Of a DNA stretch of 64,000 nucleotides, positions 1 through 11,041 are shown piece after piece (position 1 is the first letter of the stretch; each line of letters begins with the position of its first letter). The translations under genes were made by a program, and so were the position numbers. Source of the DNA: Entoloma clypeatum (Eukaryota > Basidiomycota > Agaricomycetes > Agaricales > Entolomataceae); NCBI GenBank assembly GCA_963565915.1, contig OY751487.1, positions 4,774,001-4,838,000 on the forward strand, written 5' to 3'. The notes under the pieces were generated by a model. That model worked only from the letters and a program-made list of their open reading frames with translations. It was not told the origin of the DNA and made no database searches.

Positions 1-22
1 TCGTTCGCTATCGGGACATTGG

Positions 23-564
23 TTATGACTCTGTTTTGTTCTTCTCTGTGTCGTTTAGACTGCTGACTTGTGGTCTAATCAAAATTTTTCGGTGATCATC
101 ATGGAAAAAATAAATCAAAATGCCACATACAACCACTCCTGCGCGCAACTCCTGTGCACCTTCCGAAGCTTTCATGATACCCTTGGACAGACCACGAAGC
201 AGCGCGATGTACTGATCAAACATAGTGATAGCTTGATAGCATTGCTCTCTATACTGCTCTCTCAATCTTTCAAGACTGATGACCATCGAACTATGAAGTC
301 AGCGCCAGTGAAAATGTGGACGACAACAGCCAGTGGCGCTTACCGCGTCAGCCTTGCACCAAAAGTCAGCTTCATATCGTTTGGAAGAAGATCCTCTGCG
401 TCGGATTTTTCATAAATCTGTCGGGTTTCTAGCAGTAGTTCGTCCAGTATCTTCATCTGGCTACTAGGCAGATAAGAGCGAGAGCATAGCACCAGGGAAA
501 TAACCGTGCTCATAAGCGCGAGCCCTCCCATGAAGTAGCTAAAATCGGCCGATTGTTGGCCCAT
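23..564 (-). CDS. Small one-TM membrane protein, copy 1 of a duplicated gene
   Basis: Family not recognised. Two exons, 564-344 and 275-23, join at a GTAAGC donor and a CAG acceptor in phase 2 to give about 157 aa. The N-terminus carries one hydrophobic segment (about residues 9-28, MGGLALMSTVISLVLCSR), followed by a charged stretch likely to be helical (SQMKILDELLLETRQIYEKS) and, in exon 2, SLERLREQYREQCYQ. The start is the ATG at 564, 201 bp from the divergent kinase-like gene at 766. A paralogue at 5936-6393 has an exon 1 of exactly the same length (221 nt) and the same intron position, which strongly supports the model. The two C-termini differ in length. The role is unknown. A membrane-anchored helical protein that may work with its divergent neighbour is inference. 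Confidence 0.7.
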
Positions 565-765
565 GATATAAGAAAGACGGGGAGGGTTTGTTGAGGGTAC
601 ATTTTTGCGGTGGTGACATATGTAAGTCTATGAGGTCAAGCAACATGTTGTTGAGGCATGTCATCATGGCAAGTTCCGAATTGAACCACGAGCCAAATAC
701 AAAATTGATGACTCGGAGCACTGGTTTAGTATGTGGCCACCATCAGTGTTTCGATCGAACTTGAA
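565..765. promoter_or_regulatory. Shared intergenic promoter of divergent pair 1
   Basis: The 201-bp gap separates the ATGs of two head-to-head genes. The equivalent gap in the duplicated pair is 203 bp. The near-equal length in both copies suggests a bidirectional promoter kept as a unit. No individual factor site is claimed. Confidence 0.4.
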
Positions 766-2230
766 ATGAATCCAAAAGTATTCCTCTGCACACTACACGA
801 GGGGTACAACTGGATTTTACCATCCTCCGTTGCTGTAACCGGCTCTGAAGGCTTCTCAGGGTCTGCTGATATCCTCAGCCCACGGGAAACACGATGGCGC
901 GATATCTACCATTTTCTTCATGACCGTGGCTTTGACCTGCGACCTCGATATCGACCGGGGTGGATACCTTCTTGGCTTGGGACAGAGTTACAGGAAACGG
1001 ACTGTGAGGATGGTATTATGTTGATTGTAGGTTGTTTGTGCGCATGAAAGCTATTCTTATTCACCCAATATCTACTCTTAAGTTCGCATTGCTTTTAGAC
1101 GCTAAGGACGTCAGGACGAATCGGACTGTTTGCATCAAGATGATCAGGGAAAAGACAAACGAACTAGAAATTGGACGCTACTTAGTTCCGGATGGATCAA
1201 ACCCTACTCCGAATTCGCGGAATCACTGCGTTCCCATCCTAGATGCCTTTCACGATCCAGTCATTCCCGACCTCAGTTACATTGTCATGCCTCTCTTGCG
1301 ACCGTTCAATAACCCGGCGTTTGGAGCCATCGGGGAGGTCATCGACTTCGTTACGCAAATTCTAGAGGTGGGCTCACGGCTGAATGTCGATTGTCACGTT
1401 GATATTCATTTTTGATGAATTAGGGAATGGAATACATGCATAATAAACTTGTCGCACACTGGTAGGCACGATTGAAAAATTCCCCACTTCATCTTACTTT
1501 ATTTATCCCAGCGACCTGACTGGTATCAATATCATGATGGACGCCTCACCAATCATGCCGCGAGGTTGGCACTTTAGTGCGCCCAGCTTCACGGCGGATG
1601 GGATGGAAATCATCGCACCACTCGCTCGGATTGACCATCCCGTCCGATATTATATCATTGACTATGACTGCTCCGTGCAGTTCAAACCAGGGCAAAGCCC
1701 CATTATTCTTGGCCTAGGAGGGCGCGATGAAGATGTGCCGGAACTGGGTATCATTGAGCGGCAACAACCTTTCGATCACTTCAAGTTGGATGTATTCACG
1801 CTCGGAAACGTTTTCTTGAAAGACCTGCGAAAGGTGCGCGTTTTCGATTTACGATGGATGCTCTCCTTGGCTGAGCCATATACTATAGAAACATACTGGA
1901 CTTGGTTTCTTGAACAGCCTTATAAAACTCATGATGACTAGAGACTTCCGCCAACGGCCGACAGCGCAGCGGGCACTCGAACACTGGCATGAAGTAAGGT
2001 CAAAGCTCAGCCCTAATATTGCACGGGTGCGGTTGCGAAAACCGGATGCGTCGGTGGGGGACACGGTCATGAACACTTTGGCAGACGGCATGGTCAGTTT
2101 GGCATGGCTGTTTGACGACGTAAGCAACGACACCTTCTATCAACGGAGGGGTGGCTTATGCTACCCAGGAACCCAAGTCGCGGCTTACCCCGTAATCCCA
2201 GTCCCTCCCGACCCCGGTGGAGAGAGCTAA
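766..2230 (+). CDS. Divergent protein kinase-like protein, copy 1
   Basis: Five exons (766-1026, 1083-1367, 1424-1461, 1512-1833, 1889-2230) give about 415 aa. Kinase landmarks appear in order: the ATP-binding lysine in VCIKMI, the hinge-like SYIVMPLLRPF, a catalytic loop HCDLTGINIMMD (HCD for HRD, with the following Asn kept) and a metal-binding IIDYDCS (DYD for DFG). DVFTLGN then matches the DVWSLG region and RQRPTAQRAL the subdomain XI Arg. The replaced Arg and Gly suggest a weak or atypical kinase, or a pseudokinase. The start is the ATG giving MNPKVFLC, matched by copy 2. The first four exons equal copy 2 in length. The C-terminus is out of frame relative to copy 2 after about 2145 (one base fewer), so copy 1 ends early with a different tail. 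The target is unknown. Confidence 0.72.
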
Positions 2231-2721
2231 TATTCGACCAGCTTTGCGAAACTACTGTGTGAAACCTGCCACTCAGTCGCCATCCGCTTGGAGCGGAATC
2301 CACTTTGTGCCGTCGAATAACTTCCCATTGGATCAAGATAAATGAGAGGATAATGACGCCCGACGCCGAGTTATAGTGGCATTGACGGGTGATTATTCGC
2401 ATCAAACGCCGAATAGGATTGCAGATTTGTAAGTATTGCAGAAGTCGACTGATAGAAAAAGTTGGCATCGGCTACTAGTAGTACAGCTAGGCTCAGAGTC
2501 ACCGAACCGCCCACGCTAGGAATTTTACCTCGATGTCGGAAGGTTTGAGAGTCAGGAGATGTGCTCGATGAAGCAAGCGGAGTCACAAATCCGAGTCACG
2601 GCGCGCTGACTCTCGGGCAGCATAATTGTTGTAAAGTCTCTCAAACCCCTCTAACCATACCTCTCTCGCCGCCAATATCCCCGCTGATCAGGCTACCTCG
2701 CGTGACCAGAGCCGCACAGTC

Positions 2722-4725
2722 ATGGTTCGCAGCTCCTACCAGCGCGACGACTGGCGCCGCTTGCAGCTTAACGACGCCGTCGAAGACGCCCTCTCCAAGG
2801 TCCTCAGGTTCGGCTTCGACATCGACCGCGTTGAAACCAAGCCTGCGACCGCCAAAAGTCTTCGCGATCAGATCCTCGCTTGGGCCAAGCACATTTCCGG
2901 CGAGATTGCTGGCTACACCAAGTGGAAAGAGATCCACGACTTCACGTTCGACGCGCTCTATGGCCCCGACGCGGTCCCTGGCAGCGACGACACCCCCATC
3001 GGCACCGAGGCTGATCTCATGGCCGAGCTTCAAGACATCGACTTGGAGCGTGACTACGCTTTGCAGGACAAGCAAACCGAAAAGAAGGACCTCGCTGATC
3101 ACAATTACTCTCTCAGCAAGGCGCGTAACCGCCGGGAGATCCTCGACTGTGTTGCCACCCGCTACTCCGCTGCTAATCCCATGACTCCTGCACTCGCCCT
3201 GCTCTTCCGCAAGATCCGCTACGCATACAAGCTGCGTGAATGTCTCCTTGGCCAGGTCGGCTATTACAATGGCTCGCTCGAGTTCGCCGCCGACATGGAC
3301 GACGACTTCGAGTACCATATGTACCTCATTCAAATGCAGTTGCGCCGTCCAGATCGCCTTCACAAATTCAAGGCTCCGAAGGCGATGGCCCACTACACCA
3401 CCGACGCAACCAGCCCCCTCCCCTGGAAAAATCAGTTTTCCTTCACCTATGGTTATGACGATTACGGACCGCAGCAGATGCCCATTTTCGGAATCAACTA
3501 CATCGAGCGTAAACTCGTCGAAGTCCTTCGCCTCGACGCGGACAGGAAGAAGTGGAAGGGCCTTTGCACCCTGTTGGATTGGGATCCGCATGATCCCGCT
3601 TGCGCCGTGGAGCTCGGCCGCATCAAGACTGACTTTGTGCCTGCAGGAAAAGCAGGTAAGTCCCCTTGTTCTTCTTCCTTATCCCCATCAGTATAATCAC
3701 ATTCACAGCTGGCGCAAGTCGTCCAGGCGCTGCCGGCCATTTCCTTGGCGGCAATCTCACTCTCGCTGACTGCGGCTTCCGTAGGCTCACCCTTCCCCGC
3801 CTCATCAAAGTCATGGGCAAGGACGAGACCAAGCGGAAGGCGTTCTACACGCTCCTTCTCGGCCTCACATGGTCCAACTCGCCTGTCATAAAGGAGGTGA
3901 GCCGAGGAATACGAAACATGCGCGAAGAGATTGCTCAGGACGGTCGTCCCCATCGAGTACGATCTCGCCCATCTCAAGGACGACGACGTCAAAGACCCTA
4001 GGATTGCCGCCGGACGACCCCCCCTCCTCACCCTTAATCTCGCTCACTACTACCCGCAGGTAGTCGGCCGCAAGGCCAACTTCATCCTCAACCCGGAGAC
4101 TGCCGGAGTTGATTATCACCTCAAACTACAGCGCCTGAGCGAAGCCAACTTGGACGAACTATTTGACAACACCGACGCCTATCCCCGCACCGCCAGTCTC
4201 GCTGACAAGGTTGACGCCATCGTCAAACAAGCCGTTGAAGCCGCCAAGGACTGGCAGACCTGCGCCATTGCGAACCACCGGCCCATTTACACCGGCATCA
4301 GCGGCCATATGCTCAGCTATTCTCGAATCTTCCTCAGCAACATCGATCCGTAGGGCTGCGCCAACGCCAATCATCCTACGCTCGAGCAGCTTCGCCTCAC
4401 ATTGCTCGCCGCTTTGATCGGCTTCAATCGGCACCATACCTACGACGAGTGCATGGTTGCTTCCCATGGATTGACCTACGGCGGCGTCACGCTCGAATAT
4501 AAGGACCGCGTCGGCTATCGCGACATTCTCGACTCCACCGACTCGTTCGTCCGCGACAAGGTTGGCAAGCCGTTGCTCCAGGCGATGATTGCGATCGGCA
4601 AGCAATTCATTGCGAATTTTGAAGAGTATCAAGCTGCTCTCGACCCTTGTCTGCCTCACCCGGGTGCTCTTGTTGCGCAATGGTTCAAGGACACGACTGG
4701 TCACGACTTCCCGGAGGCGGAGTAG
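2722..4725 (+). pseudogene. Unrecognised ~660-codon gene with a frameshift and an in-frame stop
   Basis: Exon 1 (2722-3655) and exon 2 (3709 onward) splice cleanly (GTAAGT donor, CACAG acceptor, phase 1) and read MVRSSYQRDDWRRLQLND onward with good codon bias. After about 3937 the coding frame jumps by one base (from ...MREEIAQ to ...VVPIEYDLAHLKDDD), and no splice pair I could find restores it. Further on, an in-frame TAG at 4351-4353 (...FLSNIDP, stop, GCANANHPTLEQ...) is followed by 124 more open codons in the same frame to the TAG at 4723. The most economical view is a recently inactivated gene, or sequence errors at two sites. I recognise no domain. The protein is charged, mostly helical in look and has no signal peptide. 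It is clearly more GC-rich than its flanks. Confidence 0.6.
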
Positions 4726-5935
4726 AACGATAGCGATCCGGTACTAGTAGGCATGGGAAGATACACGGGTGGCCAGTCCTCAGCAACATCCGCCGCGTCC
4801 GAGTCATGTATGTCTCAAAAGCCTCGCCTCTCCGCATACCAACAAATTGGAAGCTTCTGGATAGAATATATGATTTCTTCTTGGAGGTGTACTTGATTCA
4901 TTTCTTTTCAGAACCTTCGCATACGGTAACATTTGACATCCAACGACGATTAGTTTTACACATGGCTGGTTTCTGTAGCATCGCCGTCTTCATATGCATT
5001 GTTTTGCTCCCGTCCATGCAGACTTTCAAAAAACAACCACACACTGAGGTGTAAGCTCTTGTGTGGATGCTGAATCCCAGGACGAGGAACGAAATGTAAT
5101 GTATTGTGGTCGACTACGTTACATAAATAACATGCTGGTGGCCTTGAGAAAACGGAGAGCATGTTCATTGTAATAGGTGACGCCCAAGCCATGCTGTGAG
5201 TCCTTGCCTTCCAAGATCAATGTTTCGATACGGAGGGTCGGAAATTTATCGTAAAGATAATCAACGTCTACGTAGTATATAGAGCGATGCCTGTGTATAC
5301 GGACATCATGATGCATGATGCATGATGTTCCGTCGTGTATGGAGACACGGGGGACGAACGCGAGGTGATGACGCTATGCAGGACACTGATGGTCAGCACC
5401 TGTATCAACAACAAAGTGTTCATCACGAGGCGAGATGACTCGAGAATAAATTGAAATGGAAAGGGTGGTAAAAAGTAACAGGGGATATATGGACCGAGTT
5501 CGGAAACGAGGGAGAATGTAAATGATTCATGCCTGGGAGCTGTTAGACTCAATGTCGCAAGTGGGACATTTGGTGCGCGTAAAAGGAAAGAGTCTCCATG
5601 ACAAAGGTAGGTACCAAGACTTTTCCTTGGCAGGAATTGATGGAGTCTGTTGTTCGACGAGAGTGCTGACATGACTCTCTGGTGTTGTGGATCGACGTTC
5701 CGATATATACCCTCTGTCTTCGGGAGCAGCCTCTGTGAATAAATCAGCACCTGAAGGTAGAGTGAGGAATGCTAAGGTCACACACCTAGTGTCTGCGCGG
5801 GCGAATCTGTTACGGGCTGATTCTCCGTTGAACATGTAGGCGGCAGGACTTCGCTGACAATCACAAGGCCGGCAAATCTGGTTCCTTCTTCCCTGCGCCG
5901 TTTCGTTTGCTCACTTGTCGTCTATCCAAGTGACT
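4726..5935. other. Intergenic, no supported gene
   Basis: No open frame here has coding character or a recognisable motif. A 7-bp direct repeat (ATGATGC, about three times) lies near 5306-5330. The stretch separates the decayed gene from the second gene pair. Confidence 0.6.
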
Positions 5936-6393
5936 CTAAGAGTTGTTCGAAGATATATGAATTATACTACTTACCACCACTCGTGCCCGTAAGTCCTTGG
6001 TAGTTTTAGAAACTTTGATGATCCTCATGGAGAGGCCACGAAAGAGGGCGATGTACTGATCGAAGATTGTGATAGCCTGATAGGCTTGTTCTCTAAATTG
6101 CTCTCGCGATCTCTCGAGGCTTCAAAACGTTAGGAATATCCCATGGTGCCACAGCAGCTAGAATACACTCACTATATCAGTTTTTCACCGAGATCCGCCT
6201 TCAAACCTCCTGGAAGAAGATCTTCTGCCATGGATTTATCGTAAATTTGTCTGGTTTCCTGGAGCAATTCATCTAGTATCTTCATCTGGCTGCCAGGAAG
6301 ATAAGAACGCGAGAATAACGCGAGCGAGATAGCGGTGCTCATCAGCGCAAGGCCGCCGAGGAAGTAGCTGAGGTCGCTTGATTCATGACCCAT
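5936..6393 (-). CDS. Small one-TM membrane protein, copy 2
   Basis: Paralogue of the gene at 23-564. Exons 6393-6173 and 6119-5936 join through a GTGAGT donor and a GAAG acceptor (phase 2) to give about 134 aa. The TM segment (GGLALMSTAISLALFSRSY) and the following SQMKILDELLQETRQIYDKS are nearly the same as in copy 1. Exon 2 begins LERSREQFREQAYQAIT. The tail is shorter than in copy 1 and ends ...ISSNNS. The start at 6393 matches copy 1, although an upstream frame stays open further. Divergent partner: the kinase-like gene at 6597. Function unknown. Confidence 0.7.
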
Positions 6394-6596
6394 GGTACCC
6401 GAACGGTATAGAATAAGAGAATAGCGGTTTGAGGGTGCATTTTGGCGGCTGTGGCTGCCTGTATAAGAAGGCGTACAACTTGAACACGTTGTAGACACAT
6501 GCCATAGATCGTCCCAAATCAAGGGAAATTCCGAATTCAACATCAGAAGATAAGATTTCGACCATCATCATGCCACCACAGTCATTGGTTTGCTAG
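6394..6596. promoter_or_regulatory. Shared intergenic promoter of divergent pair 2
   Basis: This 203-bp gap lies between head-to-head start codons and is equivalent to 565-765 in the first pair. No specific factor site is claimed. Confidence 0.4.
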
Positions 6597-8183
6597 ATGA
6601 ACCCAAAAGTGCCCTTGTGCGCCCTGCATGAAGGATACGACTTTATACTCCCATTATTTTATCGACTGAAATATGACAGCTCCAACCAAGGGTCTCCTGA
6701 CACCCTTACACCGCAAGAAGCCAAATGGCGCGACGTCTACCATTTCCTTCTAGAACGTGGTTTTGAGTTACGCCCTCGCTACAGACCTGGCTGGATACCG
6801 TCATGGCTTGGAACCAACTTTCAAGAGTGGGATTGCGAGGATGGGTATGGGGCAATTGTAAGTTCATTCCACGCCGTTAGTCGCTCGTCTCATGTCCAAA
6901 TAATGTTGGCCCTAGTTCCCATTGCTTTTGGATGCCATGTACATCAAACCAAATCGAGTAGTCTGCATCAAGATGATTTCGAAGAAGACGAACGAACTTG
7001 AAATTGGACGGTACTTGGTTCCCGATAACTCCAACTCGCCTCAGAGTCCAAGGAACCATTGTGTTCCCATCCTAGACTCTTTTCGAAACCCGGTCTTTCC
7101 GGACGTCAGCTATATTGTCATGCCACTGCTACGACCATTTGACAATCCCGAATTTGGAGCTATCGGCGAGGTCATTGACTTCACTACTCAGGTTCTGGAA
7201 GTGGGTCCATATCTCTCTCTCTCTCGTAGTCTCAACCCGATCTGAGGATACCGTGACAGGGCATGGAATACATGCACAGTAAACTTGTTGCACATTGGTA
7301 GGCTTGTCTCTCCGCCTGTTTGTGTATCTGAAGACATTTACAGCGACCTGACTGGTGCCAATATAATGATGGATGCCTCGCCTATTCTGCCCCAAGGTTG
7401 GCATTTCAATGCTCTCGAAATCACCGCGGACGGCACAGGGATCGTTGCGCCGCTCGCTCGTATCGACCATCCCGTTCGGTATTATATTATTGATTATGAC
7501 TGCTCTGTTCGATTCCAACCGGGGCAGAGCCCCATTATCCATGGCTTGGGAGGACGAGACGACGACGTCCCAGAGCTAAGGCTCGCTGAACGGACAAAAC
7601 CTTTTGATCATTTCAAGTTGGACGTCTTCACGCTTGGAAATGTTTTCTTAAAAGATTTGCGACAAGTGAATACCCTACATTTGGCATTGACTATTTTCTG
7701 CACACACTGAAACCTCTCTTTCAGAAATACAGCGGTCTTGGATTCCTCAACAGCCTCATAAAACTCATGATGACGAAGGACTTCCGACAACGACCCACCG
7801 CACAGGAGGCACTCGACCACTGGTATGAAGTAAGGTCAAAGCTCAGCCCTAACATCGCACGGGTGCGGTTACGAAAACCGGATGCGTCGGTAGGGGACAC
7901 GGTGATGAACACTTTGGCAGACGGCATGGTCAGTTTGGCATGGTTGTTTGACGAGGTAAGCAACGTCACCTTCTATCAACAGAGAGGGTGGCTTATCAAT
8001 GGCGCGCTGCCCAGGAACCCAAGTCGCGGCTTACTCCGTAAATCCCAGTCCCTCCCGGAACCCCGCTGGAGGGAGCTGTTATTCGACCAGCTTTGCGAAC
8101 CTACTTACCACGCGAAAAGTTGCCACTCACGAGCACCAGTCGCCATCCGCTTGGAACGGAACTCACTTTGTGCCGTCGGATAA
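6597..8183 (+). CDS. Divergent protein kinase-like protein, copy 2
   Basis: Exons 6597-6857, 6916-7200, 7260-7297, 7344-7665 and 7725-8183 give about 454 aa. Landmarks with rough residue numbers: lysine in VVCIKMI (about 106), SYIVMPLLRPF, catalytic loop HCDLTGANIMMD (about 194), metal-site IIDYDCS (about 245), DVFTLGNVF, and RPTAQEAL (about 325). The HRD Arg is Cys and DFG is DYD, exactly as in copy 1, so the atypical residues predate the duplication and are kept. A GTAAGC inside ...LFDEVSN could be a late donor, so the last ~75 residues are less certain. No membrane segment or signal peptide. It is likely cytosolic, and activity is doubtful without biochemical evidence. Confidence 0.75.
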
Positions 8184-8662
8184 CTTCCGATTGGGTCAAG
8201 ATAAACGAGAGGATGATGAGGCCCGACGCCCGAGTTATGGACAGTGGCATTGGCGGGTGATCATTCGCATCAAATGCCGAATACGATTGCGGATCCCCAT
8301 TATTGCAGATGTTGACTGATGGAAAAAAATGGGCATCGGCTACTACATATATATAGTACAACTAGGCTCCGAGTCACCGAAGATTTTACCTTGGGTTTGA
8401 TAGTAAAAATCAAATGCCCTGATCAACTTCCGTACTTCAGCAGAGTCCGATGGTGTAACGACATCCGAGTGTGGTTTGCCTGTAACCAGAATTCATCATA
8501 ATTAAATTATCATCTACATGAATCCGGTTGTAAGATCATTACATTAAAGGTCCCTTCCAGTTTTCCATTCCAATAGGTGCTTTCGTTTTTGTCATTATCG
8601 TTTCTATCATCCTAACGTTATACAATCCGTGTGTGTGTGTGGGGGGGGGGATCCGGGCACCC
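8184..8662. other. Intergenic with a (TG)n/G-run
   Basis: The convergent gap between the kinase-like gene and the transporter contains no gene. A TG dinucleotide tract runs into a run of ten G at about 8629-8650, just after the transporter stop codon on its strand. Confidence 0.6.
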
Positions 8663-11041
8663 CTAAAACCTTCCAACGATACGGCGTAAAACCAGGTGTC
8701 GAGTTATAAACATCAGCGCCACGCCCACCATTATCATGGTCCCTGTTACACATAAAATCAAAGCTCAACCAGGGGGGGAAAGGTCGAAGACGGACAGACG
8801 TACCTGCATAATACCCTACGGCTTCAAACCCGCCTGTCGCGGTCTTTATCGCACCCGAAATCGGTGGACCTGCCAGAGCGCCTAGGGCGAAGATGCTCAT
8901 GAACATCCCCAAGCGCCGTCCGAGATCCTCTGTCGGGCCCAGCCCCATCATCGGATTTGAGAGGAGGGAGACATATGCGCCTGAAGAGAATCTACATGTG
9001 TAAGGGGGACCAAGAGTTTTTTCAGCATCGGGGCGTTTTTTTTTTCCCTGTCGGGCCAGGAGGAGAGGGAATGTGAAATCAACAGAAAAAAAAAAGTTTA
9101 TTCACCCGTATAGGATCGTGAGGACGATGAGGGACGCTTCGGTTTGCGCGAACGGCCAGGCGTACGTGAGTATGCCGGCCGCGGCGGTGAGGGGTATCAT
9201 CACGTTTGTTGGGCCTGAGATACGCGTTCCATCAACATGATTGGATATGATGTGGGGAAGGGAGGGGGGCGAAGCATGAAAAGACTTTTTTACCATAACG
9301 GTCCGCGGTCATACCCGACATGAAGCGTCCGAAGATCGAGGCCGAGTTGGCGATTGCTGTGAGGTAGAATGAAAAGTCCGGGGAGAGGCCAAGCTGCAAT
9401 GCGCCGATGCTGAGGTACGTCAGAACTGGAAATCAGCCCGGGCATTTCTTTCTGTCAGAAGACCAAGTCTTTTTGGATCAGGAGATTTACGGTAGAGGCT
9501 GACCGGTGTAAAGCCCGAGGAAGGTAAAGAACGCGGAAAGGCAGTAGACCGTGAATGGTGCTGATTTGAATGCGTGGAGGTTCAGCAGGCCACCCTTCAT
9601 ATTGGAGGGAGGGAGTCGACGGCGCAATGTCTGGTCGTTTGGAAACCCCAGATCAGCATTTCCTGGACCACGCGCATACGGCGAAGAGCACCGACTAAAT
9701 TTGAACATCCCAGCGTGAATGTCAGGATGAACGCGATTATGCGCATCGTCCATTGGAATCTGAAAGGGAAAATTGGGTTTGAGACGGTGTGAAGAGGTGA
9801 GCTAAATGGCTGTGCATACCCTACCCTGCCAATTAGGTTCCTCGTGGCGATAGGAATAATGGTGCCACCTATGGACGATCCCACAGCTACAAACCCCATG
9901 GCTACTCCCCGTCTTAGCTTGAACCAATGTGCTATCACAGCGGTTGTGGGCCCAAAGATCCCGCCACAAGCGATCTAAGTAAAGACATACGCACGGGAGA
10001 AGGGCTGATATAAGTGGTACGCACCCCTGCGGCAAAGCCTTGGCACAGGAGAAACTGCCAGAACTCTTTACATTCTGCAACTAGAAATGTTGCCGTCACG
10101 AGGAGAGCGCTGGAAGTCAGGAAGATGGATCTGAAGTATCCGAGGTCGAATAATCGACCGACGAATATCCCAGGAAGGAATGTCAGGGAATACTGTGATG
10201 TTCGCCGGAACGTAGGAAGAATCAGAAAAGAAAAAAAAGAAGAGGATCCCACCTGCAGCGAACCAATCCAGGCACTGGTTTCGATTGAGAAATTCGATTT
10301 TAGAATTTGTGAGAACCATCGCAGGCTCACATGTTTGACGGCGGAATTTCTCTGAAGAGGGTGGCTTCGTAATACGCTTGAAAAACCTAGAGTAGGCAGA
10401 ACAATTGAATCAATTATCACCTGCATTAAAGGCGATATCACTCACACCCCATGAGTTGACGAAGCCAAACCTTTGTAAGTGAAAAGGTTAAATGGAGTGA
10501 GATGAACACAATCAGAACACAGTTTAATAATAGAGAGAACGGCAGCGAGACGGCATGTCAAGCCCCAGGGACGGCGCAATTCAGTGCCGCCGGAGCTGCC
10601 CCAAGAGGGTTGATTGAAGATAACAAAAGCCGAAATACTCAGAGCCGTCGGCCAAAATATTCACCCATGGGTGCCTGACGCAGAGCTCCACATGAGAAAG
10701 AGACATACGTTGAAAATGTATTGCACATCGCCTAAGAAATTGACAAAGCACAGTCATGAGTTTCCAAGTATGTAACGCGCGTGAGCATAAGTAGTACACA
10801 CCCCAAAAACCACCAACCACGCCTGCCAGCCTCCATCAGGGAAATCTGAGTCGCCGTGCGAGGCCGCCAACCTGCCGCCCTTTTCTGAGTAGGACAAGTC
10901 GTGGTGAGGATCGTCTTCTTCGATTTTGGTGCTGCGATCGCTGGTGCTGGAGGTGCGGGCTGGGGCGTCGTTGGATGGAAAGTGGTTCGGGCCGGAGCTT
11001 GAAGGTAACGTTGGGATGACATGGCTTTCGTCGATGGTCAT
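8663..11041 (-). CDS. MFS transporter of the monocarboxylate (MCT) type
   Basis: A multi-exon gene that reads from ATG 11041 to TAG 8663-8665, about 440-450 aa. After an acidic, Ser-rich cytosolic N-terminus comes the family signature FPDGGWQAWLVVFG, then FGFVNSWGVFQAYYE, AWIGSLQ, FLPGIFVGRLFDLGYFRS, GGIFGPTTAVIAHWFKLRRG with VAMGFVAVGSSIGGTI, the loop RRRLPPSNMKGGLLN, FKSAPFTVYC, SIFGRFMSGMTADRYG, and a last half with GPTEDLGRRLGMFMS. This matches fungal MCT-like proteins of 12 TM helices (H+-coupled monocarboxylate or related uptake, plasma membrane). The substrate cannot be read from sequence. Many exons are tiny (one is about 23 nt). One intron seems to use a weak GTCGGT donor near 9690. 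The tail ends MFITRHLVLRRIVGRF. Confidence 0.85.

Larger units (their letters stand above)
23..8183. repeat. Two copies of a divergent gene pair (23-2230 and 5936-8183)
   Basis: Both units hold the minus-strand one-TM gene and the plus-strand kinase-like gene, separated by about 200 bp. Four kinase exons (261, 285, 38 and 322 nt) and one membrane-gene exon (221 nt) have identical lengths in both copies. Introns and intergenic sequence have diverged more than exons, so the duplication is not recent and both coding sequences appear to have been kept by selection. The units are direct repeats offset by about 5.8-5.9 kb, with an unrelated gene (2722-4725) between them. Confidence 0.8.

Noticed and set aside
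2641..3591. Long minus-strand open frame (316 codons)
   Set aside because: Antisense shadow of the GC-rich exon 1 at 2722-3655; composition follows the plus frame and no motif is seen.
3897..3938. 42-nt intron GTGAGC...GCTCAG as an explanation for the frame change
   Set aside because: Removing it leaves the wrong frame; a 31-nt alternative would fit the frame but is too short for an intron.
5268..5835. Two overlapping minus frames (160 and 102 codons)
   Set aside because: No motif, no paralogue and no splice support; composition like intergenic DNA.
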